A DNA stretch of 64,000 bases from contig NZ_CP029255.1 of NCBI RefSeq assembly GCF_003122385.1, forward strand, positions 4,712,001 through 4,776,000, given 5' to 3'. A program made the position numbers and the translations under genes. The notes below the pieces were generated by a model. It searched no databases and had not been told where the DNA came from. It worked only from the letters and a program-made list of their open reading frames with translations. Position 1 is the stretch's first letter. Every line of letters begins with the position of its first letter. This document shows, piece after piece, positions 56,505 through 64,000 of this stretch. This stretch comes from Flavobacterium crocinum (GTDB lineage: Bacteria > Bacteroidota > Bacteroidia > Flavobacteriales > Flavobacteriaceae).

Positions 56505-58691
56505 CTATAGAGCTTTGTAACTCACTTTATACTCCACATTCGGTTTTACAATCAATTGATATTTATTTTTTGCTAATTCTGTAATCGTTCCCGAGTTTGT
56601 TTTGGGTTTGCTGGCACTTTCAAAAATCAATTTTCCTTCTCCTTCACCTGATTTTACTTTGATTTCTTTGGTACTACAATACACGGCAACTTCTCCGTTT
56701 GGTGTTGGCACTTTTCCTTCCATCCATTTTAAACCGCCTAAACTAGGTTTGATTTCGTATTCTGAATATCCTGGAGCAGTTGGTTTTACACCTAAATAAT
56801 ATTTTCCTAGTAAATAAATCGGACTTGCGCCCCAAGCGTGGCAAAGGCTTTTCCCGTAAGGACGACCATACATCGTTAAATGTTCCGTTCCTTTTTTGTT
56901 GGGGTTGTATTCTTCCCAGAAAGATGTTGCGCCTTCATTCAACATTCCGCCCCAATAATCTTTCATTTCTTTTAAAACATAATTCTGCTCGCCCATTGCG
57001 CATAAAGCTTCCAACTCATAAAAACGCATATATGGCGTTGTGATTTGAAGGACATCTTTATTCAGTAACACTTTATTTTTTACACTTTGTTTTTGTTCTT
57101 CATTAAAATAATTGAAGAAAATTCCAAACATATTCGCGTATCTGGTTACTATGTTTTGCATTTTTCCATCGATACGCTGATGTTTCATCACGTTTTCTTT
57201 TTTATCCCAAAAGACATCAAATAATTTCGTTTTTAAATCAGTTCCTAATTTTTGATATTGTTTTTGGTCTTCGGTTTTACCAGCAATTTCAGCACTTACT
57301 GCCATTGCTTCAAGGCTTCTCGCTAAAAGCATTTGCTCAAAACTCACTTCACCTGTTTTTGGCAATCCGTCTGCCCAGTCAATAAAAACCCAATCGCCTT
57401 CTAATGGTTCAAGGAATCCGTTTTTGTTTCTTCTTTCTAAACAAAAATCCATAAGTGATTTCATTCTCGGATAAAAAGTTTTGATGAATTTCGTATCGCC
57501 TGTGTGCAAGTAGTAATCGTAAACACCTACAAACCAATACAACGAATAATCCATTATGATATTTACATGAGCCGTTACAGGGTCTTTTCCGCGAAGCGCT
57601 AACAGTGTTCGTTCTACCGAAGCCGAATCAAAGAATAAATAATAATTCATCAAATAACTTTGATATGCGTCGCCAGACCAAACCCAACGGTCACGTTTAA
57701 TTCCGTCGATAAAAAATTCACGAGACGTTAAATGCATTGTGTAAGCCGACACATCCCAAATTTTATTCAATTGCTCATCCGATGATTTGAATGCGCCACG
57801 ATAGTCTAAAGGCAGATACTCATAAAGCATCGAAATCGAATCGTATTTTACTCCTGCATCTGCTTGCACCTGAACATAACGGAATGCTTTTGAACCGTTA
57901 TGAGTGTAAATTTCAGATTGTTTTCCATCGAAAGATAGATGATCTAAAGTTTCGCATTTGGCAGAATCCAAAGCTTCTTCACGAGATTCTCCATAATAAA
58001 GAGCTAGTTTCCCTTTTCCTTTTAAACCATGAATTTTGATATAACCAAAAGTCTCTTTTCCAAAATCTACCAACTGACCCGCTCCAATTTTTTCTGTTTT
58101 TTTAGCACTTAAAGGTTTTGTCGTCAATTTGAATCCGGAAGGTTTGCTTTCTGGCGAATTAAAATTCCAAGAACCAACAGGAACCCATGGCGTACCAGAT
58201 TGTTGCGCTTTTCCGGTTTCGTCAATCCAAAGTTTATCTTCGTTAGTAACTTTCCATGAAGCATCAGATTTAACGTATTTTCCATTAATATAAATAGCCG
58301 GCAATACTTCCTGATTATAAACTTTAAAGGAAATTTTGTGTTTTCCCGCAGGAACTGCGATTGATTTTGGTTGTCCGTAAATCTGAACGCCGTCTAAAAG
58401 CAATTGAAAAGGTCCTTCCGAGTAAATTTTCACTTCGTCTGGCTGCGGAATATCTACTTCTGTTTGAAAAGTAACCAAAGCATACGGACTATAATATTGC
58501 CAAAGCGGAGGAAATACGGCTTCACGTTCGGTGCGTCTTACCTGCATTTTATTGCTTAACCACACTTCGAAATCTCCTGGATACCAAATCCATGTCGCTT
58601 CTTTTGAGTTTTCCTGTGCCGATGATGGCAAACAAAAAATAAGGGCAACAAAAATAAGCAAGATCTTAAAAATGGAAGAGCGGTTTAGCAT
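56505..58691 (-). CDS. GH78-type alpha-L-rhamnosidase (short, divergent)
   Basis: 728 aa with a signal ending PSSAQ near residue 26. It has an N-terminal sandwich (LLLDGVQIYGQPKSIAVPAG), a rhamnosidase-type concanavalin domain (LVDFGKETFGYIKIHGLKGK), the six-hairpin barrel and a C-terminal sandwich (GVKPTAPGYSEYEIKPSLGG). The usual DCPQRxER block is replaced by GIKRDRWVWSGDAYQSYLMN near residue 329, which keeps the RDR-W-GD spacing. It lacks the first Ig domain of the other two copies. It is the first gene of the 58.7-36.1 kb unit, with its start only about 20 bp from the -7 box, so the 5' leader is very short. Confidence 0.85.
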   Translation of the reverse strand: MLNRSSIFKILLIFVALIFCLPSSAQENSKEATWIWYPGDFEVWLSNKMQVRRTEREAVFPPLWQYYSPYALVTFQTEVDIPQPDEVKIYSEGPFQLLLDGVQIYGQPKSIAVPAGKHKISFKVYNQEVLPAIYINGKYVKSDASWKVTNEDKLWIDETGKAQQSGTPWVPVGSWNFNSPESKPSGFKLTTKPLSAKKTEKIGAGQLVDFGKETFGYIKIHGLKGKGKLALYYGESREEALDSAKCETLDHLSFDGKQSEIYTHNGSKAFRYVQVQADAGVKYDSISMLYEYLPLDYRGAFKSSDEQLNKIWDVSAYTMHLTSREFFIDGIKRDRWVWSGDAYQSYLMNYYLFFDSASVERTLLALRGKDPVTAHVNIIMDYSLYWFVGVYDYYLHTGDTKFIKTFYPRMKSLMDFCLERRNKNGFLEPLEGDWVFIDWADGLPKTGEVSFEQMLLARSLEAMAVSAEIAGKTEDQKQYQKLGTDLKTKLFDVFWDKKENVMKHQRIDGKMQNIVTRYANMFGIFFNYFNEEQKQSVKNKVLLNKDVLQITTPYMRFYELEALCAMGEQNYVLKEMKDYWGGMLNEGATSFWEEYNPNKKGTEHLTMYGRPYGKSLCHAWGASPIYLLGKYYLGVKPTAPGYSEYEIKPSLGGLKWMEGKVPTPNGEVAVYCSTKEIKVKSGEGEGKLIFESASKPKTNSGTITELAKNKYQLIVKPNVEYKVSYKAL

Positions 58692-58710
58692 AGTAAGTGT
58701 ATTTTGGGAC

Positions 58711-58755
58711 TAAAGATAAGTGTTATTTTTACATTTGACAACCTGCACTATCCTG
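58711..58755 (-). promoter_or_regulatory. Promoter with PUL operator, copy 3
   Basis: Plus-strand CCTGCACTATCCTG at 58742-58755 and TAAAGATA at 58711-58718, separated by 23 nt. In gene direction CAGGATAGTGCAGG, 23 nt, TATCTTTA. The 14-mer differs from the susC copy at one position only. A TTG directly after the operator (58741-58739) sits 20 nt before the -7 box, so a -33-like element may be present here. The rest of the 424-bp gap 58692-59115 is the nested repeat at 58859-59097 and AT-rich DNA. Confidence 0.7.
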
Positions 58756-58858
58756 CTATTTCATGAAAAACAATACTTTTTGATAATTTTTTAAGGGAAA
58801 AATTATGGCTTATCACTTTTTTAGTACTAAAAAAAATAATGTTACAATTTTTGTGGGA

Positions 58859-59097
58859 CGCGGATGAGACGGATTCGCTATCGCGAAGATACGGATGAAA
58901 AACGGATTTTAATTATTTGCTCTTTCTTGTCATTTCGACCGAAGGGAGAAATCACACGCGGGATTCCACAACGTTTGTCGCCAATCTTTGTAGAGTTACT
59001 AGTGTGATTTCTCCCCTCGGTCGAAATTGACAAAAGATTGCGTTTATTTTAGAAAAACTAAAAGAAAAAATCCGTGTAAATCCGTCTCATCAGCGTT
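58859..59097. repeat. Nested repeat: ACGGATT family enclosing a GTCATTTCGA element
   Basis: Outer arms ACGCGGATGAGACGGATT (58859-58876) and AATCCGTCTCATCAGCGTT (59079-59097) pair with one mismatch in 17, flanked inside by AAACGGATTTT (from about 58910) and AAAAATCCGTGT (to about 59077). The loop holds a full GTCATTTCGA element, 58927-59033, whose arms CATTTCGACCGAAGGGAGAA and TTTCTCCCCTCGGTCGAAAT pair well. Confidence 0.88.
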
Positions 59098-59115
59098 CAA
59101 TGTTATACTCAAAAC

Positions 59116-59934
59116 CTAAGCAATCATTCTATCGTTCTCATTTTCATCTTCTAAAATATAATTAGAAGGCGTTTTTCCTAAATGCTTTTTGAACATATAA
59201 ATAAAGGCGCTGGTATTTTCGTAACCTAAATTGAAAGCAATCTCTTTTATGGATTGTTTTTCGCCCAAACGTTTTATGGCTTCTAATAATTTTAGACGAG
59301 TTCGCCAGTCGCTGAAATTCATTCCAAGTTCTTTAATAAACAATCGGGATAAAGTTCTGGTACTCATAAAAGAAAGCTCGGCGTAATAATCTATTGTGTT
59401 TTTACTGGCAATATCTTCCATTAAAAGCTCGACTACTTTTTGTAATCTTTCATGATTAGTTGTAGGCAAGAAAGTGGCACTTGGCTCAATTAAAGCCAAT
59501 TCATCCAAAAAAACCGATATAATTCTATGTTGCGGAGGCGTTAAATTTCCTTCTATTCCAAAAGAAATGATTTTGAAAACCAGTTGCTTTAAAAACATCG
59601 GAATATCAAAAGAAAAACTCTTCTCTGGTAATCCTTCCATTGCAGAAGGATCGATAAAAACGCTGTAATAATTAACGTCTTTCTGAAAAGTAACCTGATG
59701 TTCTACTCCGCCTGGAAGCCACAAACCCTGTAACGGATTCACAACCCAAATATGATTGCCCACAACCACGTTCATTACACCACGGGTTGCATAAATTAAT
59801 TGTCCTCTGGGATGCGAATGCGAAATACACATTTCATTGGTTACCATTTCGGTATAACCAATAACAGGAATCGATGGATCAACTCTGTATCCATGTTCCT
59901 GCGCCATTCGATATGTCCGAATCTGGTTATTCAT
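59116..59934 (-). CDS. AraC-family regulator with N-terminal cupin
   Basis: 272 aa, no signal, cytoplasmic. Residues about 15-110 form a cupin (CISHSHPRGQLIYATRGVMN, WLPGGVEHQVTFQ) and residues about 165-262 the double helix-turn-helix of AraC/XylS proteins (YYAELSFMSTRTLSRLFIKE, SIKEIAFNLGYENTSAFIYM, KKHLGKTPSNYI). The start could also be the Met at 59907, because CAAATATA at 59939-59946, a good -7 box, would leave the first ATG leaderless. It is divergent from the MFS gene, as in NimR/NimT-like pairs, so the exporter is its most likely target. It is also the only DNA-binding regulator visible near the PUL. Confidence 0.88.
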   Translation of the reverse strand: MNNQIRTYRMAQEHGYRVDPSIPVIGYTEMVTNEMCISHSHPRGQLIYATRGVMNVVVGNHIWVVNPLQGLWLPGGVEHQVTFQKDVNYYSVFIDPSAMEGLPEKSFSFDIPMFLKQLVFKIISFGIEGNLTPPQHRIISVFLDELALIEPSATFLPTTNHERLQKVVELLMEDIASKNTIDYYAELSFMSTRTLSRLFIKELGMNFSDWRTRLKLLEAIKRLGEKQSIKEIAFNLGYENTSAFIYMFKKHLGKTPSNYILEDENENDRMIA

Positions 59935-59938
59935 TGTC

Positions 59939-59979
59939 CAAATATAGCAATTCCGACATTACTATTCTTTTAATCTTTG
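59939..59979. promoter_or_regulatory. Divergent promoter region of the AraC and MFS genes
   Basis: TATATTTG (minus strand, 59946-59939) is a perfect TAnnTTTG box for the regulator. AATCTTTG (59972-59979, plus strand) is a 7-of-8 match for the MFS gene with a leader of about 50 nt. No copy of the PUL operator is present here. Confidence 0.4.
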
Positions 59980-60035
59980 CAAAAAATAATACAGCTGTTG
60001 TTTTTTAACCTAATTTAAAAATCAAAAAATATCTC

Positions 60036-61250
60036 ATGGACACTATTAAAGCAAATCCTGACATAGTTAAAAAAACCACCTATTCGATCTTATTTATCAT
60101 CAGTTTTTCTCATTTAATTAATGATCTTTTACAGGCTGTTGTTCCTTCTATTTATCCTCTTTTAAAGGATAATTTCAATTTAAGTTTTACTCAAATCGGA
60201 ATCATTACTTTTACTTACCAAATCGTGGCTTCTATCCTTCAGCCTTTTGTGGGAATGTATACCGATAAAAAATCTAAACCATATTCTCTGATTGTTGGAA
60301 TGTGTTTTACCATGATTGGGCTTTTCTTTGTTTCGATCGCTTCGAGTTTTATCAACTTATTATTATCCGTAAGTTTAATTGGAATTGGTTCTTCGATTTT
60401 CCATCCTGAATCTTCACGTGTAGCGCATTTGGCTTCGGGCGGAAAAAGAGGTTTGGCGCAGTCTATCTTTCAATTGGGAGGAAATGCAGGAAGTGCCATC
60501 GGACCTTTATTAGCAGCATTTATTGTAATTCCGCATGGACAATCTTATATCGCTTGGTTTTGTATTATTGCGTTAGTTGGTGTTTTTGCTTTGTATAAAA
60601 TTGCGATTTGGTACACGGCACATTTATCTGAAAGAAATGCTAATAAAGCTTCTCACCAAATTGAAACACATCATTTGTCTAAAAACAGAGTAATTGCTTC
60701 GTTAATTATTCTTTTGGTTCTGATTTTCTCTAAGTATTTCTACATGAGCAGTATTACAAGTTATTATACTTTCTTCCTTATAGATAAATTTCATATTACG
60801 ATTCAGCAATCACAAGTATATTTATTCTTGTTTTCTGGCGCTGTTGCTGCAGGAACTTTAATTGGAGGACCAATTGGAGATCGATATGGCAGAAAATATG
60901 TAATCTGGGTTTCAATTCTTGGTGTTGCTCCGTTTACTTTGATGTTACCTTATGTTTCTCTTTTCTGGGTTGGAACTTTATCTGTAATTATCGGGTTGAT
61001 TCTTTCTTCGGCATTCTCAGCAATTTTGGTCTATGCAACTGAATTAATGCCTGGAAAAGTGGGACTTGTTGCGGGTCTTTTCTTCGGATTTGCTTTCGGA
61101 ATGGGCGGATTGGGTTCTGCTGTTTTAGGAAAAATTGCCGATGCAACGAGTATCGAATATGTATTTAAAATTTGTGCATTCCTGCCTTTAATTGGGGTTA
61201 TTACTGGATTCTTGCCTAATTTAGAGAAGAAAAAGAAAGCTCAGGAATAA
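60036..61250 (+). CDS. MFS transporter, fosmidomycin-resistance (Fsr)/CynX-like
   Basis: 404 aa with about 12 hydrophobic segments and a short central cytoplasmic loop near residues 185-210. The motifs LIGIGSSIFHPESSRVAHLA, AQSIFQLGGNAGSAIGPLLA and GGPIGDRYGRKYV are typical of the fosmidomycin-resistance group of drug:H+ antiporters. It is the only plus-strand gene in the window and is divergent from the AraC gene. It is probably a drug or metabolite exporter not connected to pectin use. Convergent with the symporter, separated by a bidirectional terminator. Confidence 0.88.
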   Translation: MDTIKANPDIVKKTTYSILFIISFSHLINDLLQAVVPSIYPLLKDNFNLSFTQIGIITFTYQIVASILQPFVGMYTDKKSKPYSLIVGMCFTMIGLFFVSIASSFINLLLSVSLIGIGSSIFHPESSRVAHLASGGKRGLAQSIFQLGGNAGSAIGPLLAAFIVIPHGQSYIAWFCIIALVGVFALYKIAIWYTAHLSERNANKASHQIETHHLSKNRVIASLIILLVLIFSKYFYMSSITSYYTFFLIDKFHITIQQSQVYLFLFSGAVAAGTLIGGPIGDRYGRKYVIWVSILGVAPFTLMLPYVSLFWVGTLSVIIGLILSSAFSAILVYATELMPGKVGLVAGLFFGFAFGMGGLGSAVLGKIADATSIEYVFKICAFLPLIGVITGFLPNLEKKKKAQE

Positions 61251-61347
61251 TTTAATCTCGCAAAGTCGCTAAGACGCAAAGTTTTATTTTAAAAATTAAG
61301 TTTTAATTGCGTCCCGATAAATCGGGATGAGAAAAAACATAAAGCTC

Positions 61348-61390
61348 AAAAGGCTTTAGCTAAATTGTAGATATTTGGCTAAAGCCTTTT
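61348..61390. terminator. Bidirectional terminator between the MFS and symporter genes
   Basis: AAAAGGCTTTAGCTAAA (61348-61364) and TTTGGCTAAAGCCTTTT (61374-61390) form a 17-bp stem with one mismatch or wobble and a 9-nt loop, with A and T runs on the proper sides for both strands. It lies between two convergent genes. Confidence 0.8.
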
Positions 61391-61408
61391 TCTATCCTAT
61401 TACATATA

Positions 61409-61556
61409 CCTCCAGTTAAAACTGGAGGCAACTCATAAAATAGCTTTGCTTTATTTACAATCTTTTTCAAAACATAGCGCGTGGTTTCAACCACGGGAAA
61501 CGTATTTTGGCAAACGTAATGTTATACATTGCATTCCCGTGGTTAAAACCAAGGGC
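61409..61556. repeat. Palindromes between convergent genes
   Basis: CCTCCAGTTAAAACTGGAGG at 61409-61428 is a relative of the 46162-46292 family. GTGGTTTCAACCACGGGAA (from about 61481) faces TTCCCGTGGTTAAAACCA (to about 61552). A GTCCCGATAAATCGGGAT palindrome lies at about 61311-61328. No gene is seen in the 330-bp gap 61251-61580. Confidence 0.75.
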
Positions 61557-61580
61557 TATATTTGAAATCCTTTGAATTTA

Positions 61581-63161
61581 TTAATTCCCATTAAAAACCA
61601 AATACAAAACCAAAATCACCAATCCCAACAAACCAAACAAAAGCTTCACCTTTTTACTAGTTTTAGGAATATCCGTTTCATCTGAAACATTAACTTCGGG
61701 ATTTCTATCAGTTAAAGAAATCATGACAGCTGTAACTAAAAGCACAGCAAAAATGTAAAACGAAATCAATAAAAAGTGAGGCCAAACTGGATATTTATCC
61801 GCAGGGAAAATCCATAAATATAAAACCCCAACAAACAAACTAAAGGCAGAACCCCAAGAAAGAGTTGCATTTACAGCTTTTTTTGTAGTACGTTTCCAGA
61901 AAACACTCAAAAGAAAAACAACAGATAACGAAGGCGCCAAGAAACCTAAAACGGCCTGAAAAATGTTGAATAAATTCTGTCCCTTGATATTGTCAATCGC
62001 AACAGCAATCAGAATTGCAAAAACACATCCGGCAGCAATCGTTAAACGACCAATTTTAATCTGATCCTGAATCGTCGCCGTCGGGTTGATTTTCTTTACA
62101 TAAATATCATTGGTAAAAACGGTACTCAAAGCATTTAACGAAGAACCAATTGTTCCCACCAAAACCGCAATCATCACGCAGATTACCAAACCGTTCATTC
62201 CGCTTGGGAAAAGGTTCGTAACCATGGTCATATAAGCTAAGTCAGAATTGCTTCCTAATTCTGGATATAAGGCATAACATAAAATTCCAGGTAAAATAAA
62301 TAACGGAAGCGCCATCACTTTCAACCATCCGATAAAGTTTACGCCAAGCTGTCCTTGTTCTAAGTTTTTCGCACCTAAAACACTCTGCACCATCGATTGA
62401 TCGGTACAGAAAAAAGCAACCGCCGCTACAGGATATCCTAACAAAATAGCAGGCCACGGATAACTCGCATCATCAGAAGGGCGAACTAAATTCCAAAAGT
62501 TTGAAGGTGTTTTTGCAATTAAAACATCGATTCCGCCTAACTTTTGTAAACCTAAAAAGGAAAGAGTTAATGAAACGACAATCAACAGAATCATTTGGAA
62601 AACATTTACTTTAGCAATCGCTTTTAAACCTCCTGCAAAAGTAAAAATTCCAGAGAAAATCACTAAAACCGTAACACTCTGCCACATCGGAATTCCTAAA
62701 ATCTGACGTACTAAAACACCTCCACTGAATAATCCTAAAGACAGCCAGCTTACTAATATTTTTACCAAAGCATACCAAGCCAAAATATTCTGCGTACTGT
62801 CGCCATAACGTTTCCCCATATATTCGGGCATAGTGCTTACTTTACTCGCAATATATCTTGGCGCAAAAACCATTGCCAAAAGCAGTAAAAAGACAAAAGC
62901 ATACCATTCGAAATTTCCTGCTACAATTCCAGTAGCGTAACCAATACTCGCAAAAGCCAATAACGACGAAGGCCCAACGTTGGTTCCCCACATATTAAAA
63001 CCGATGCTGTACCAGTTTAATGAATTTCCGGCCAGAAAAAGCGTTTCGTTTTTCTTTCTCTGTTTCATACTTACCACATATCCAATGACTAATAAAGCCA
63101 CTAAATAACCCGCTACAATCACAAAATCGAGCGTGGTTAATTTATCGTAGATGCTGTTCAT
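61581..63161 (-). CDS. Sodium:solute symporter (SSS family), probable sugar or uronate importer
   Basis: 526 aa with about 13-14 membrane segments. SSS features: LFLAGNSLNWYSIGFNMWGT near residue 40 (Na+ site region of TM1), TMPEYMGKRYGDSTQN, IFSGIFTFAGGLKAIAKVNV, FFCTDQSMVQSVLGAKNLEQ, IGSSLNALSTVFTNDIYVKK near 340. The group is close to glucose/galactose-type cotransporters. The start overlaps the stop of the upstream oxidoreductase by 4 bp (ATGA), so the two are translationally coupled. It may import a monosaccharide that the oxidoreductase or its neighbours use; connection to the PUL is inferred from proximity. Confidence 0.9.
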   Translation of the reverse strand: MNSIYDKLTTLDFVIVAGYLVALLVIGYVVSMKQRKKNETLFLAGNSLNWYSIGFNMWGTNVGPSSLLAFASIGYATGIVAGNFEWYAFVFLLLLAMVFAPRYIASKVSTMPEYMGKRYGDSTQNILAWYALVKILVSWLSLGLFSGGVLVRQILGIPMWQSVTVLVIFSGIFTFAGGLKAIAKVNVFQMILLIVVSLTLSFLGLQKLGGIDVLIAKTPSNFWNLVRPSDDASYPWPAILLGYPVAAVAFFCTDQSMVQSVLGAKNLEQGQLGVNFIGWLKVMALPLFILPGILCYALYPELGSNSDLAYMTMVTNLFPSGMNGLVICVMIAVLVGTIGSSLNALSTVFTNDIYVKKINPTATIQDQIKIGRLTIAAGCVFAILIAVAIDNIKGQNLFNIFQAVLGFLAPSLSVVFLLSVFWKRTTKKAVNATLSWGSAFSLFVGVLYLWIFPADKYPVWPHFLLISFYIFAVLLVTAVMISLTDRNPEVNVSDETDIPKTSKKVKLLFGLLGLVILVLYLVFNGN

Positions 63162-64000
63162 AGCCCGTATTCGTTAAGAATATCGGCAATTTTAACCGGC
63201 ATTCCAGTTTGCAAAGATTTATCCATTGCTTGTAATAAAGCTACGGTTCCAATTCCTTCTTCCATGTTTGGATACGCTTCAAAACCTTGCTCGATACTGT
63301 CCACAAAATATTCTAAGTAGTTCTGATATTCCCCACCGTGATGACTTTGTCCTTCAAAACGGAAATAATATTTTATCGTGCTGTCGCCCCAAGTAATCAC
63401 TTTTTCTTCTCCAGTTTTATCAGTAACTGCATAACGCAATTCATGATAATCGGCCTGACTTGCTCCTTCTGTTGCTCTTAAAATCGTACTCATGCCGCTG
63501 TCACGTTGTGCTGGCTGAGTCGGCGAAGTATACACACCGCTTACACGGGCAATTCTTCCATCGGTTGCTTTGAAGATAAAATGCATTGTGTCTTCATTCT
63601 TTAATCCTGCCGATTGTCCGTTACTGCTGATCATTCCGTAGCCCATCACTTCCTGAATATTCGGCAAATACCATCTAATAAAATCTACAGGATGACTCAA
63701 ACCTCCGTACAGCCATTTAAACGATTGCAAAAGCGACCATTCTTTCTTCAAAAACCATCTGTGATCGGCGTGGTATTGTGCTTCAATCGTAATCAAATCC
63801 CCAATTAAACCTGCTTCGTAATCGGCTCTTTGTCTTTTGGCTGGTTCGAAGAAACGAGAACTTTGTCCAATGAAAACTTTCTTTCCAGTTGATTTGCTTA
63901 ATTCTAATAATTCTTTGGCATCCGAAAGATCGTCGATAAACGGTTTTGTACAAACTACATGTTTTCCGCTTAATAAAGCTTGCTTTACGTGTTGTGCGTG
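63158..64000 (-). CDS. Gfo/Idh/MocA-family oxidoreductase, 5' end cut by window edge
   Basis: 280 codons are present up to the TGA at 63160-63158 and remain open to the right edge, so the N-terminal part of the Rossmann fold is missing. Visible parts: HAQHVKQALLSGKHVVCTKP (the conserved E/T-K-P catalytic-Lys segment), FIDDLSDAKELLELSKSTGK, IGDLITIEAQYHADHRW, GLSHPVDFIRWYLPN (the G-x-x-H-x-x-D catalytic motif) and a C-terminal beta-sheet domain. It oxidises or isomerises a sugar or inositol derivative with NAD(P). The 4-bp overlap with the symporter start shows an operon. Confidence 0.88.
   Translation of the reverse strand, partial: HAQHVKQALLSGKHVVCTKPFIDDLSDAKELLELSKSTGKKVFIGQSSRFFEPAKRQRADYEAGLIGDLITIEAQYHADHRWFLKKEWSLLQSFKWLYGGLSHPVDFIRWYLPNIQEVMGYGMISSNGQSAGLKNEDTMHFIFKATDGRIARVSGVYTSPTQPAQRDSGMSTILRATEGASQADYHELRYAVTDKTGEEKVITWGDSTIKYYFRFEGQSHHGGEYQNYLEYFVDSIEQGFEAYPNMEEGIGTVALLQAMDKSLQTGMPVKIADILNEYGL

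Overview
The window looks like a piece of a Flavobacterium-type chromosome (Bacteroidota). It is AT-rich, carries one SusC/SusD outer-membrane pair, shows TAnnTTTG-like -7 promoter boxes, has few obvious Shine-Dalgarno sites, and almost every enzyme has a signal peptide ending in A-Q or a lipobox. About 58 kb, read entirely from the minus strand (right to left), is one polysaccharide utilization locus (PUL) for pectin. The enzyme set is three GH78 and one GH106 alpha-L-rhamnosidases, GH95, GH127, GH140, GH2, GH28, GH43 and other beta-propellers, three PL1-type pectate lyases, CE8, a CE20-like acetylesterase and another esterase. GH140 (apiosidase) together with GH95, GH127 and GH106 points to rhamnogalacturonan II on a homogalacturonan backbone. 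Several RG-II families known from Bacteroides were not recognised, so the substrate is an inference.

Layout, in transcription order. 58691-36122: GH78, two beta-propeller enzymes, GH2, GH106, sialate-type acetylesterase, a DUF5703 protein, a PL1 with added modules, GH127 and CE8, closed by a clear intrinsic terminator at 36058-36037. 35429-2127: SusC, SusD, PL1, DUF3826, PL1, a two-domain beta-helix/TIM-like protein, GH140, GH28, GH43, a BNR propeller, GH78, an esterase with an STN-like N-terminus, GH95, an MGH1-like glycosidase, one unrelated membrane protein, and GH78. 1983-1: a BNR/sialidase-fold lipoprotein and a truncated lipoprotein of the sugar-phosphate isomerase/epimerase fold. Right of the PUL are a divergent AraC-type regulator and MFS exporter (59.1-61.3 kb), and a sodium:solute symporter translationally coupled to a truncated Gfo/Idh/MocA oxidoreductase (61.6-64 kb).

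Two structures go beyond gene content. First, the three transcription units of the PUL each begin with nearly the same promoter: a 14-bp element CCTGCnCTATCCTG (plus-strand reading; a TCCTG-type direct repeat with 10-bp period) placed exactly 23 nt upstream of a TATnTTT(G/A) box. This looks like the operator of a single activator. Second, nearly every wide gap between genes is filled with inverted repeats from a small set of families. In several gaps one family sits inside the loop of another, giving nested palindromes up to about 260 bp.

Likely division of labour: SusCD imports pectin fragments, PL1/CE8/GH28 handle the homogalacturonan backbone, and the exo-glycosidases and esterases strip the branched side chains in the periplasm. 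The symporter and oxidoreductase may take up and oxidise a released sugar. Family names come from reading motifs only; no database search was run.
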